Shown here: positions 43,878 to 52,439 of the stretch, piece by piece
Layout of the letters: each line of letters starts with the position of its first letter
How positions within the stretch are numbered: position 1 is the first letter of the stretch
Origin: Pseudonocardia humida
GTDB taxonomy: Bacteria > Actinomycetota > Actinomycetes > Mycobacteriales > Pseudonocardiaceae
Length of the DNA stretch: 64,000 nucleotides
Assembly (NCBI RefSeq): GCF_023898865.1
Contig: NZ_JAGSOV010000070.1
Span: forward strand, 40,507-104,506
Direction of reading: 5' to 3'
The notes under the pieces: generated by a model
The model's input: only the letters and a program-made list of their open reading frames with translations
The model's database searches: none
Told to the model about the DNA's origin: nothing
Translations under genes and position numbers: made by a program

Positions 43878-43886
43878 CACACGATC
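43878..43886. repeat. Target-site duplication, left (CACACGATC)
   Basis: The nine bases CACACGATC directly precede the IS terminal sequence GAGCAAT at 43887. They recur directly after the opposite terminal at 46868. IS256-family elements make 8-9 bp duplications. Confidence 0.8.
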
Positions 43887-44185
43887 GAGCAATAGTCAAG
43901 ACCTGTGGATGAAGATCTTCAGGCCGCTTCCGGTTGGGGTTGATCGTGGGGTCGTTCGACGAGTCTGCCGCTCTCGAACGTGGCGCCGGCGCGGACGAGC
44001 GCGACCAGGTGCGGGCCGTTGACCGCGCGCCAGCGGTCCTGGGCGGCTCGATCAGCTTGAACGCCATCGCCAGCCCCGCCGCCCGCGAACCCGGGCCGCG
44101 GGTGATCCTCGTGCGGTGTCGGACGGTCGCGAACGTGGGCTCGATGGGGTTGGTGGTGCGCAGGTGCTGCCAGTGCTCGGCGGGG
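43887..44185 (-). mobile_element. Truncated IS256-family copy (left arm)
   Basis: This copy contains the terminal sequence and the 3' end of the transposase gene. The frame shows QDRWRAVNGPHLVALVRAGA and the PEAA end, but a one-base deletion near 44045 shifts MAFKLIEP out of frame. Similarity to the right copy stops at GCTCGGCGGGGA. Beyond it (44186-44345, minus strand) lies an unidentified coding-like piece, LLNSYGIGAETIEKLVQLTG. Confidence 0.8.
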
Positions 44186-44430
44186 AGGGGCCGTCGGGGA
44201 ACGCCTCCAGGACGGCCGCCGGCACCAGGCGTTGGGTGAGATCGGAGAACGTGTAGCCCGGCCGTGCGTCGCTGGGACCTGTGAGCTGCACGAGTTTCTC
44301 GATCGTCTCGGCACCGATGCCGTAGCTATTCAGCAGGGGGCGGAGACCTGAGCGTCGCGGAACCCCAGCCCCGTGGGCGTCGGCACACCAGGTCGACGAC
44401 CGGCGCGGCCTGGACAGTCACCTGAGTCAG

Positions 44431-44452
44431 TAGTTCAATGACCACTGAACTA
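44431..44452. promoter_or_regulatory. ArsR-type operator before the monooxygenase gene
   Basis: TAGTTCA-N8-TGAACTA is a perfect 7+8+7 inverted repeat, 33 bp before the start codon at 44486. Size and symmetry fit an ArsR/SmtB site, and an ArsR gene follows in the same unit. Confidence 0.6.
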
Positions 44453-44485
44453 GTGGCGGCCGGACCAAACAGGAGGAGAATTCCC

Positions 44486-44905
44486 ATGACACAGACAAGC
44501 ACGCCAGGCCCCCTTCCCCACCCCGATGACATGCCACCCGAGGGTGGACCGCACGCCGGTGTCGTGCTCAGCGGCCGCAACGGCGACGACGGAACCAAGG
44601 CGTTCTACATCCACATCGAGGCGCGACCGGACAAGACCGACGAGGTCCGGCAGATGCTGCAGGACATCCTCGGGTGCGTCGAGGGTGAGCCCGCGACCGG
44701 ACCCTGGTACGCGGTGCAGTACTCGCCCACCACGTTCGGGATCTTCGAGGTGTTCCCCGACCTTGCCGGCAGGCAGGCCCACGTCGAAGGTGGCGGCGGC
44801 AAGATCTTCCGCGACGTCGAGAGGATGAACGACATCCTGGTCTCGCCCGCCCACGTCTACCGGGTAGACGTGCTGATGTCCAAGCAGGTCTTCACCGCAC
44901 GGTAG
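44486..44905 (+). CDS. Antibiotic-biosynthesis-monooxygenase (ABM) domain protein
   Basis: The protein has 139 aa. After a 45-residue polar leader, KAFYIHIEARPDKTDEVRQM, GPWYAVQYSPTTFGIFEVFP and HVEGGGGKIF form a dimeric ferredoxin-like ABM fold, as in quinol monooxygenases (YgiN-like) and heme/quinone-modifying enzymes. AGGAGGAG seven bases before the ATG at 44486 is a very strong ribosome site. It lies 13 bp upstream of the ArsR gene. Quinone or other electrophile detoxification is a plausible job. Confidence 0.78.
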   Translation: MTQTSTPGPLPHPDDMPPEGGPHAGVVLSGRNGDDGTKAFYIHIEARPDKTDEVRQMLQDILGCVEGEPATGPWYAVQYSPTTFGIFEVFPDLAGRQAHVEGGGGKIFRDVERMNDILVSPAHVYRVDVLMSKQVFTAR

Positions 44906-44918
44906 CTACCGTCGACCG

Positions 44919-45272
44919 GTGCTCGAACCCCATCACCCCGACCTCGGCCAGGTGTCCCTCGCCGAGGTCTTGCGGGGACTCAGCGATCCCGCTCGCCTGC
45001 ACATGGTGAAGACGATGTACGCGCTCGGCGAGTGCGAGTGCTCCCTGGTCTACGCCGACCTCGGGCTGAGCAAGTCCAACGCCTCGCACCACTTCAGGGT
45101 GCTGCGCGAGAGCGGCATCCTTCGCCGCACACAACGCGGAAACCAGCAGTACGCGACACTGCGCGCCGACGAGCTCAAGGCACGCTTCCCAGGTCTACTG
45201 GAGGCGGTGATCGCCAACAGCGGAGCCGGGAGCGGCGTGCGTGCCGACCCCGGACCATCCGGCGAGCGCTGA
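44919..45272 (+). CDS. ArsR-family repressor
   Basis: The protein has 117 aa. The winged helix is LAEVLRGLSDPARLHMVKTM, SLVYADLGLSKSNASHHFRV and ESGILRRTQRGNQQYATLRA. A CEC pair in ALGECECSLVYADL sits near the alpha-3 region, where ArsR-type metal sites occur, but similar cysteines also serve redox sensing. It probably represses its own two-gene unit through the palindrome at 44431. The ligand is perhaps thiol-reactive. Confidence 0.88.
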   Translation: MLEPHHPDLGQVSLAEVLRGLSDPARLHMVKTMYALGECECSLVYADLGLSKSNASHHFRVLRESGILRRTQRGNQQYATLRADELKARFPGLLEAVIANSGAGSGVRADPGPSGER

Positions 45273-45440
45273 TCGCGAGGGGACGGCCTGACCCCAGACG
45301 AGGGTCATACGGTACCGGGGCCCCACCCGCAGGGCGAGCGCCTCGCCCCTGCGCATGCCGGTACCGAGGAAGACCTCGTTGGCTCGGCGAGAGGGTCGGA
45401 GATGGTGCGGCAGTACCGCAGGAACGTTGCGGCTTGTCGG

Positions 45441-46867
45441 GAGCAATAGTCAAGACCTGTGGATGAAGATCGTCAGGCCGCTTCTGGTTGATGTTGGTCG
45501 GCCGGTCGTTCGACGAGCTTGCCGTTGACGAACGTGGCGCCGGCCCGGACGAGCGCAACGAGGTGCGGGCCGTTGACCGCGCGCCAGCGGTCCTGAGCGG
45601 CCTCGATCGGCTTGAACGCCATCGCCAACCCGGCCGCCCGGGAGCCCGGCCCACGGGTGATCTTCGTGCGGTGCCGGACGGTGGCGGAGGTCGACTCGAT
45701 CGGGTTGGTGGTGCGCAGGTGCTGCCAGTGCTCGGCGGGGAAGTCGTAGAACGCCAACAACACCTCCAGATCATCGCGGATCTTCGCGACAGCCTTGCCG
45801 AACTTGGCGCCGTAGGCGGCCTCGAACGCCCGGACCGCGTCGAGGGCGTGGCGGCGGTCCTCGGCGTTCCAGATCTCGGCCAGCGCCTTCTTCGCCCCGG
45901 GATGGGCGGACTTCGGGAGCGCCGCCAGCACGTCGGCGATCTTGTGGAACCAGCATCTCTGTTCCCGGGTGGCCGGGAACACCTCGCGCAGCGCACCCCA
46001 GAACCCCAACGCTCCGTCGCCGATGGCCAGGACCGGGGCGGACATGCCGCGCCGCGCGCAGTCGCGCAGCAGGTCCGCCCAGGACTCGGTGCTCTCGCGG
46101 TAGCCGTCGGTGAGCGCGACCAGTTCCTTGCGGCCGTCGGCGCGCACCCCGATCAGCACGAGCAGGCACAGCCTGTGTTCCTCCAGGCGGATGTTGACGT
46201 GGATCCCGTCGGCCCACAGGTAGACGTAGTCCACCCCGGACAGATCCCGGGCGGCGAACGCTCGTTGCTCGGCCCTCCAGGTCTCGGTCAACCTGGTGAT
46301 CACCGGCCCGGACAGCCCGGCCGAGGAACCGAGGAACTGGCCCAGGGCTGGCACGAAGTCGCCGCTGGACAGCCCGTGTAGGTAGAGCAGTGGCAGGACT
46401 TCGGTGATCTTCGGGGTCTTGCGCGCCCAGGGCGGCAGGATCGCCGAGGAGAACCGCCGACGCGCCCCGGTGTCCGGGTCCACCCGGCGGTCGTTGACCC
46501 GCGGAGCGACCACCTCCACCGCCCCGGCGCTGGTGAGCACCTCGCGGGGCTGGTGCGAGCCGTTGCGCACACCAGCCGCCGGCCCTGGGCGTCGCGCTCG
46601 CCGGCGAACCGGGCGATGCAGTCATCGACCTCGGCCTGCAGGGCCTCGGCCAGCATCCGCCGGGCGCCTTCACGGACCAGGTTGTCGATCAACGACCCGC
46701 CGCCGGCGGGTCCGGGGCCTTCAGTGCCGTCGTCGGCGTCGGGAGCTACGGTGAGCACGGGTCGTGCCCTTCCGACCAGCGTTGCAGCGCCGGTCTTGCT
46801 TGAGAGCCTCAAGATCACCGGGAGGGTACGACCCTCCCACGTCATCCACAGGTTTCAAGCATTGCTC
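45441..46867 (-). mobile_element. IS256-family insertion sequence, nearly complete (right arm)
   Basis: The element has 1427 bp. Its ends GAGCAATAGTCAAG... and, inverted, GAGCAATGCTTGAA... share GAGCAAT and ACCTGTGGATGA within about 26 bp. It encodes one transposase on the minus strand, broken by one frameshift. The direct orientation relative to the left arm is the classical layout for a direct-repeat composite transposon. Confidence 0.88.
45473..46758 (-). pseudogene. IS256-family transposase gene with a single frameshift
   Basis: The N-terminal part starts at a GTG near 46758 (LTVAPDADDGTEGPG, LVREGARRMLAEALQAEVDD). It continues to GRRLV, where one base appears deleted near 46555. The other frame then continues RNGSHQPREVLTSAGAVEVV to the end, with DDE features in YLWADGIHVNIRLEEH, LAIGDGALGFWGALREVFP and HLRTTNPIEST. 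Without the frameshift the protein would be about 428 aa, the normal size. A sequencing error at that spot would make it intact. Confidence 0.85.
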
Positions 46868-46876
46868 CACACGATC
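46868..46876. repeat. Target-site duplication, right (CACACGATC)
   Basis: A perfect copy of the nine bases at 43878-43886 lies immediately outside the terminal ATTGCTC of the right IS copy. Confidence 0.8.
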
Positions 46877-46936
46877 ACCCACGCCCCTCTCCGGGGGACT
46901 GCCCAGACTTCGGTTGACCCGGTCAGGTAGGCGGGG

Positions 46937-47450
46937 TCAGGCCGCGTGAGCGGCGTTGAGGAGTGTCTCGAACTCGACCGGAGTCAGCCGACCGAGGGTT
47001 CGTTGGCGGCGTCGGCGGTGGTAGGTGGTCTCGATCCAGGTGACGATCGCGAGGCGAAGCTCGGCGCGGGTGCGCCAGCGCCGGCGGTTGAGCACGTTGT
47101 TCTGCAGCAGGCTGAAGAACGACTCCATCGCGGCGTTGTCGGCGCAGGTCCCGACCCGGCCCATGGACCCGCGCAGCCCAGCTGAGTGGAGTTCTCGCTG
47201 GTAGACGTGTGATCGGAACCGGCTGCCGCGGTCGGAGTGCACCACGGTCGCGGCCGGTCCGCGGAGTGTGACGGCATTGCCGAGTGCGGTGACCGCGAGG
47301 TCGGCGCTCATGCGAGCGTCGATGGAGTAGCCCACGATGCGCTTGGCGCAGGCGTCCTTGACCGCGCAGAGGTAGAGCATGCCCTCGCTGGTGGGGTGCT
47401 CGGTGATGTCAGTGAGCCACAGCTGGTTCGGCGCCGGCGCGACGACCGGT
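46937..47450 (-). mobile_element. IS3-family OrfB C-terminal half
   Basis: The minus strand reads NQLWLTDITEHPTSEGMLYL, VVHSDRGSRFRSHVYQREL, DNAAMESFFSLLQNNVLNRR and TLGRLTPVEFETLLNAAHAA. That is the integrase core with D...D...E in place, from its first strand to the natural end. The N-terminal half and OrfA are missing beyond 47450. It is the longest of three related IS3 relics in this window. The 46877-46936 piece is probably the IS right end. Confidence 0.88.
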
Positions 47451-47550
47451 GGACGGTGTAGGCCCGGCGATACCGCATCCCGGCGCCCCCCGGTTCGCCC
47501 CACGAGAAATCGAGTGCGCCCGACGGCGCGGCCCGTCAGCCTGTCCGGCG

Positions 47551-48609
47551 ATGACATCAGCGACCACCGACCTGGGTCGGTTCCTCGTCTTCAGCGGCAA
47601 CATGCCCATCGACGGCATCCTCGCCTCGCTGTGGATGGCGCCGCTCGTCGAAGGCCGCCAGCCGTTCTCCTGCAGCGCCGACCTCACCGAGGTCGCCGCG
47701 GACACCCTGCTGCTCCCGCCCGGCGGGACCATCGCGCACACCCACGAGGTCGACACCCGCGACTCCCACCTCGCGACGGGCGAGGGCTGGACACTGCTCG
47801 TGCACCGACGCGTCGCGGGGGCGGTGACGCTGCGGGTGTGCGCGGTCAGCGCCGGGCTCGCTCGGCAGGTCCTCGACGCCACGGTCGAGGTGGCGCGCGC
47901 CGCCCGGCCCGGCCGCGACAGCGCCGTGACCGTCGACTTCTGGTACGACCAGAGCTGCGGCGGCGCCGGGGTCGTCTCGCCCCGCCACATCGACGTCCCC
48001 ACCTGGGCCGCGATCCGCGGCAACTACGGCGGCACCGCGGGGCCCGCACTGGCGCGGCTCATGTCCCTGCGCCCACCAGACGTCACCGGCCGCCTGCTGC
48101 TCCTGCACGGGCCGTCGGGCACCGGCAAGACGACCGCGCTGCGCGCGCTCGCCCACGAGTGGCGCGACTGGTGCCGCCTGCAGAACGTGCTCGACCCGGA
48201 GAAGCTGTTCAACGACCCCGGCTACCTGACCTCGGTGGTGCTCGGCGAGCCCGCCCGCCCCGGGGACACCCAGCGCTGGCGCATGCTCGTGCTCGAGGAC
48301 TGCGACGAGCTCGTCCGCGCGGAGTCCAAAGAGCGCGCCGGCCAGGCCCTCTCCCGGCTGCTCAACCTCAGCGACGGCATGCTCGGCCAGGGCCTCGACA
48401 TACTCGTGTGCCTCACCACCAACGAGGACGTCGCCCGCCTGCACCCCGCGGTCATCCGGCCGGGGCGGTGCCTGGCCGAGATCCGGATCGGCCCGCTCGA
48501 CCAGGCGGAGGCGACCACGTGGCTCGGCCGGCCTGTCGGCCCGGACGGCGCCACCCTGGCCGAGCTCTACCGGCGTCGCGGCCGGATGACGACACCCGCG
48601 CGGCGGTGA
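47551..48609 (+). CDS. AAA ATPase with DUF5925-like N-terminal domain
   Basis: The protein has 352 aa. Residues about 1-165 are an actinobacterial domain of unknown function (LGRFLVFSGNMPIDGILASL, VDFWYDQSCGGAGVVS). An AAA module follows: Walker A LLLLHGPSGTGKTTALRAL (about 185-200), Walker B MLVLEDCDEL (about 244), sensor LTTNEDVARLHPAVIRPGRC with arginine finger. It resembles single-module AAA proteins of unknown target in Streptomyces relatives. The start at 47551 is only 100 bp from the IS3 break and has no clear ribosome site, so the native promoter may be lost. In-frame codons extend upstream to a GTG at 47449. Confidence 0.8.
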   Translation: MTSATTDLGRFLVFSGNMPIDGILASLWMAPLVEGRQPFSCSADLTEVAADTLLLPPGGTIAHTHEVDTRDSHLATGEGWTLLVHRRVAGAVTLRVCAVSAGLARQVLDATVEVARAARPGRDSAVTVDFWYDQSCGGAGVVSPRHIDVPTWAAIRGNYGGTAGPALARLMSLRPPDVTGRLLLLHGPSGTGKTTALRALAHEWRDWCRLQNVLDPEKLFNDPGYLTSVVLGEPARPGDTQRWRMLVLEDCDELVRAESKERAGQALSRLLNLSDGMLGQGLDILVCLTTNEDVARLHPAVIRPGRCLAEIRIGPLDQAEATTWLGRPVGPDGATLAELYRRRGRMTTPARR

Positions 48610-48734
48610 GCGCACTCCGGTGGCGGGGTGCTCCGCGCGCCCGGCGAGCTGGCCGTCGGGACCCGGCGGATCCGCTGCTGGACCGGGCCGAGGCGCTCGG
48701 GCTGACCCGGGCGATCGCTCCCCTCAGCCCTTGA

Positions 48735-48971
48735 TGTGGTCGAGAGCATCGGCCACCTGCCGCACGGCTGGCAGACCCGCGACTACCGACCGTTCCTGGG
48801 CAAGCTCGCCACCGGGGACACCCTGGGCGTTCGGGCTGCGGGGCAACCCCGTCCACAACGGCCCCGCACCCGGCCCGGCCCTCCGCGGCAAGCGCGCTAC
48901 CCGCACGTGACCATCACCCGGCAGACCGAGTAGCTCCACCAGCAGGCCGCCCGGCACGGATCACCGGCCGC
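48735..48971 (+). pseudogene. cas6e: Relic of type I-E CRISPR endoribonuclease gene cas6e (casE)
   Basis: HLPHGWQTRDYRPFLGKLAT then GDTLGVRAAG, and in a shifted frame GNPVHNGPAPGPALRGKR, then YPHVTITRQTE-stop-LHQQAARHG. This recalls the middle of Cas6e/Cse3 proteins (RDY-PFL, ANPVH, G-R-HVT--QQ-WL--RA). Two frameshifts and a TAG where Trp is expected make it dead. No other cas gene and no repeat-spacer array is visible. The 48610-48734 and 48972-49197 pieces hold nothing else. Confidence 0.6.
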
Positions 48972-49197
48972 GGCTGCGGTGACGTGGGCCGAGCCGAAGT
49001 CCGGGTACTGCCCGGGTTCTGCACCCGCTGTGACCGTCCCGCCCCTGGTGCGCGCCTCGGAGCCGGCGTGGACAGCACCGCCGCGCTCTGCCCGCGTGCC
49101 GCTCGGCCGCGGACCGCGATCGGCGGTGCAGGGGCTGTGACGCAGAGCAGAGATCGACAGCGGTCGGGCCGCGGTGGACACGGGTATCCCCACGCCG

Positions 49198-50022
49198 ATG
49201 ACACTCCAGCTCTCGTGGGACAACGCCGGATCCGGCGAGCCCCTCCTGCTCCTGCACGGTATCGGCAGCACCCACGCCGACTTCACCGCGCTCCGCCCCC
49301 GCCTGGACGCCGAGTACGACGTCCTGGCCCCCGACCTGCCCGGACACGGCGACTCCGCCACGCTCCCGGTCCGCCCGACCGTCGCCGCGATCGCCGACGC
49401 CCTCGAGTCCGATCTCGATGCGCTCGGCCTGACCCGCGTGCACGTCCTGGGCAACTCCCTCGGCGCCCGGCTCGCGCTCGAACTCGCGGTCCGCGGGCGG
49501 GCCCGCTCCGTCGTGGCGATCGCGCCGTCCGGCCTGAACCTGCCGGCCGAGCGGGTCTACCAGGGCGCGATGATGGGGTCGGCCCGTGCGCTGACCCGCC
49601 CGATCCGGCCGTTGATCGGCCTCGCCGCCCGCACCCGGCTGGGGCGGACGCTGATGCTGACCGGGCTCCGGTCGGCGCCGTGGCTGGCCGGCGAGGACGA
49701 GGTGCGCGCGGTCCGCGGCGGGTTCGCCGGAGCGACCGGCTTCTGGCAGCTGCTCTGGTGGGCCGTGCTGGCCGACGTGCCGCTCGGCCTGGAGGAGATC
49801 GACTGCCCGGTGATCCTCGCCCAGGGCACCGCGGACCTCATCGCGAGCGGCCAAACCCCCCGCTTCCTCGCGCTCGTGCCCGGCTCACGCTTTCGACCGC
49901 TGGTCGGGGCCGGACACGCACCGCAGTCCGACGCCCCCGGCGCGATCCTGCGGCTCGTCCACGACGCCACCCGCGCGGCCGGCCCCGGTCACCACATCAC
50001 CGCGGCTCCGATGGTCGCATGA
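49198..50022 (+). CDS. Alpha/beta hydrolase
   Basis: The protein has 274 aa. The oxyanion strand is LLLLHGIGSTHADF, followed by LAPDLPGHGDS, nucleophile elbow VHVLGNSLGARLALELA, acid in ILAQGTADLIASG and His in VGAGHAPQSDAP. The serine triad is complete, so an esterase, lactonase or C-C hydrolase role is likely. The ATG at 49198 is used; a GTG at 49174 is also possible. It overlaps the SDR start by four bases, so the two work together. Confidence 0.88.
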   Translation: MTLQLSWDNAGSGEPLLLLHGIGSTHADFTALRPRLDAEYDVLAPDLPGHGDSATLPVRPTVAAIADALESDLDALGLTRVHVLGNSLGARLALELAVRGRARSVVAIAPSGLNLPAERVYQGAMMGSARALTRPIRPLIGLAARTRLGRTLMLTGLRSAPWLAGEDEVRAVRGGFAGATGFWQLLWWAVLADVPLGLEEIDCPVILAQGTADLIASGQTPRFLALVPGSRFRPLVGAGHAPQSDAPGAILRLVHDATRAAGPGHHITAAPMVA

Positions 50023-51131
50023 GTACCCGGAAGCCGAATGTGCAGCTCAAGCCCGTAGGCGAGCAGATCGTCGTGGTCATGGGCGCGTCGAGCGGGATCG
50101 GGCGCGCCACCGCGCTGCGGTTCGCCGAGCAGGGCGCGAAGGTGGTCGTCGCCGCGCGCGGGAAGCCGGGCCTGGCCTCCCTGGTCGCCGAGATCACCGG
50201 CCACGGCGGCGAGGCCACGGCCGTGCCGGCCGACGTCACCGACCCCGATCAGGTGCAGGCGGTGGCCGACCGAGCCGTGTCCACCTACGGACGGCTCGAC
50301 ACCTGGGTGCACACGGCCGGCGTGCTCCTGGTCGCCGGCTTCGACGACACGACCGCCGAAGAGTTCGCCCGTGTCGTGCAGGTCAACCTGCTGGGCCAGG
50401 TGCACGGGGCCAAGGCCGCGCTGCCGCACCTGCGCCAGCGGGGCGGGGCGTTCATCTCCATGTCGTCGATGGGCGCCAAGCGCTCCATCCCGCTGCAGAC
50501 CGCGTACTGCGCCTCCAAGCACGGCATCGACGGCTTCCTCGAGGCGCTACGGGTTGAGCTGCAACGCGACGGCGTCCCGGTCAGCATCACCCAGATCATG
50601 CCCGGCACGATCAACACCCCGCTGTTCGACAACGCCCGCACGAAGACCGGGTTCAAGCCCGTCGCCCCGCCCCCGGCCTACCCCGCCCGGGTGGTCGCCG
50701 ACGCCATCGCGCACGCCGCGACGCAACCGGTCCGCGACGTCGTGGTCGGCGGCTCGGCCAAGGCGATCATCACGACGGAGGCGGTGGCGCCGCGGCTGCT
50801 CGACGCGCTCCTGCGGCGCTTCGGTTACGAGCTGCACGACACCGGCGAGGCGAAGCCCGTCGACGCCTCCGGCAACCTCGTCGCGCCGATCACTGCGCAC
50901 GACACCGTCGAGGGCACGGTCGGCGGAGTCACCCTGGGCGGCAGCGCCTACACCTGGTGGGAACTGCACCGCCCGGTCACCACCGTGGCGACGGCGCTGG
51001 CCAGGCCGGTGGCCGCGCTCGCGGGGCGACTGGTTCCCGCCGGCGTGCGCTCCGCCGTGGGTGACGCGGCAGCGACCGCCCGGCCCACCCGAGCCACAGC
51101 CGCGCCCGATCGGACTGCGAACACGACCTGA
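50019..51131 (+). CDS. Long SDR-family oxidoreductase
   Basis: The protein has 370 aa. The NAD(P) loop is VVVMGASSGIGRATALRFAE, catalytic Ser in FISMSSMGA and Tyr-x3-Lys in QTAYCASKHGIDGFLEALR. Beyond residue 255 a 110-residue C-terminal extension (HDTVEGTVGGVTLGGSAYTW) is typical of a subgroup of actinobacterial and cyanobacterial SDRs of unknown substrate. It is translationally coupled to the hydrolase. A GGAAGGAGA-like sequence follows its stop, but no gene follows for 350 bp. Confidence 0.88.
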   Translation: MSTRKPNVQLKPVGEQIVVVMGASSGIGRATALRFAEQGAKVVVAARGKPGLASLVAEITGHGGEATAVPADVTDPDQVQAVADRAVSTYGRLDTWVHTAGVLLVAGFDDTTAEEFARVVQVNLLGQVHGAKAALPHLRQRGGAFISMSSMGAKRSIPLQTAYCASKHGIDGFLEALRVELQRDGVPVSITQIMPGTINTPLFDNARTKTGFKPVAPPPAYPARVVADAIAHAATQPVRDVVVGGSAKAIITTEAVAPRLLDALLRRFGYELHDTGEAKPVDASGNLVAPITAHDTVEGTVGGVTLGGSAYTWWELHRPVTTVATALARPVAALAGRLVPAGVRSAVGDAAATARPTRATAAPDRTANTT

Positions 51132-51480
51132 CCGTCATCCCGGAAGGAGAACGATCAGATCCGCACGGCACGTCCGAGGGGTTGCCGGAGGCTGGAACGG
51201 CACCGCGGTCCGGCGCGGCTCGCCATCGACGGTCCGACCGTCTCCGCACCGGCGGCTGCCCGCCCAGGTCGGCGGTGGGCCGCCGGTGACGCGGCGGCGA
51301 GCTGCGCAGGACGAAGCGACCTGAGCTGGACGTGGCCACGGAGCTCGGCGGAACCGGATCCACCACGACGAAGCCGACCACGGCAACCGACCTACCCAGC
51401 CGCGCGGAGATGGTGCGGAACACCTGGGAACCGTGGCCGGCCTGAGGATGGGGTGGTCGATGTGCGGGTAACGCCACCTG
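51132..51480. other. Intergenic stretch, nothing recognised
   Basis: A good Shine-Dalgarno sequence GGAAGGAGA at 51140 is not followed by a start codon with a sensible frame. This suggests that a third gene of the hydrolase/SDR unit has been deleted. No other feature is seen before the metallopeptidase gene. Confidence 0.35.
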
Positions 51481-52308
51481 GTGCACCCGTTCACGCAGTC
51501 CCATGCCGGCCGGTCCTGCGCCGGGGCGATCTTGGTGGCGGTCGCCATGCTTCTCTCGGGCTGTTCCGCCGAGGCGCGGCAGTCGGTCTTCGACACCATC
51601 CGCGATGCGGTCGACCAGGCCAAGCAGCGCCGCGCCGAGCAGACAGGCGACACCCCCGAACAGCCGGGACCGACCGCGCCGCTGGGCACCGACGGCCGCA
51701 GCTCCTTCGACTACACCCAGTACCAGAACGTCGTCTCGGGCAGTCTCGCGCTGCTGGAGGACTACTGGGCCGAGACCCTCCCGACGCTGGGCGGCACCTA
51801 CAGTAGCCCGCGGTCCTACACCTACTACCGCTCCGACGAGGGCAGCGGACCGAGCTGCGGTGGTCAGCCCGCGCCGGCGCGCAACGCGTTCTACTGCCCG
51901 GCCGGGGACTTCATCGCCTGGGACGAGACCGGCCTGCTCATCCCGTACTACGTCAGCAGCGGGGACTTCGCCGCGTCGTTCGTCCTGGCCCACGAGTTCG
52001 GCCACGCCATGCAAGCCCGGTTGGGGGGCCAGGAGCGGTACGGGGTGCTGCGCGAGCTGCAGGCCGACTGCTTCGCCGGCGCCTGGTCGCGCTGGGTGTC
52101 CCAGCGCGGCCTGCTCGAGGCCGGGGACCTCGACGAAGCGACGCTGGCGGTGATCTCGGCGCGGGACGTTCCCAGCGTCGAGTGGACGGACCCGGCGGCC
52201 CACGGCAGCGGTTTCGAGCGGACCCGCGCCTTCGGCGACGGGTTCGAAGCGGGAGCTCAGGCCTGCTACCCGGCGCCGGCGGAGAGGTGGGTCCTGTCGC
52301 GGGGATGA
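51481..52308 (+). CDS. Neutral zinc metallopeptidase-like lipoprotein (YpfJ family)
   Basis: The protein has 275 aa. The signal peptide with lipobox MLLSGC ends at about residue 28. The catalytic motif is FVLAHEFGHAMQARLGG (HExxH), with the third ligand region LRELQADCFAGAWSRWV, as in the putative neutral zinc metallopeptidase family. It should be anchored outside the membrane. The GTG at 51481 lacks a clear ribosome site; the signal peptide defines the start. The natural substrate is unknown. Confidence 0.85.
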   Translation: MHPFTQSHAGRSCAGAILVAVAMLLSGCSAEARQSVFDTIRDAVDQAKQRRAEQTGDTPEQPGPTAPLGTDGRSSFDYTQYQNVVSGSLALLEDYWAETLPTLGGTYSSPRSYTYYRSDEGSGPSCGGQPAPARNAFYCPAGDFIAWDETGLLIPYYVSSGDFAASFVLAHEFGHAMQARLGGQERYGVLRELQADCFAGAWSRWVSQRGLLEAGDLDEATLAVISARDVPSVEWTDPAAHGSGFERTRAFGDGFEAGAQACYPAPAERWVLSRG

Positions 52309-52439
52309 AGACGACCGACGAAACGGGCACCGTGCGCGGGTCAGCGGCAACAGGCTCGATCAGCGAGGGCGTGGAGTGCGCTCGGCCTCGTCCAACGGGC
52401 CGGAGTGCGGTAGGACGATGGCGAACGGGTCCATCTCCC

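Larger units (their letters stand above)
43887..46867. mobile_element. Composite transposon: two IS256-family copies around monooxygenase and arsR genes
   Basis: The unit of 2981 bp starts and ends with inverted terminal sequences GAGCAAT...ACCTGTGGATGA and is bracketed by the 9-bp repeat CACACGATC. Left is a 3'-only IS copy (43887-44185); right is a nearly whole copy in the same orientation (45441-46867). The shared 299 bp are roughly 85-90 percent identical by eye, so the copies are iso-elements rather than a fresh duplication. The right copy's own left end at 45440 lacks the matching duplication, so the duplication belongs to the whole unit. Cargo is a small monooxygenase gene, an ArsR gene and their palindromic operator. 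An alternative is a single IS insertion enlarged by later recombination with another copy. Confidence 0.7.

Noticed and set aside
44186..44345. Minus-strand coding-like segment containing GIGAETIEKLVQLTG
   Set aside because: Codon bias looks real, but I could not assign a family and it has no start or end of its own. Kept only as a note under the left IS arm.
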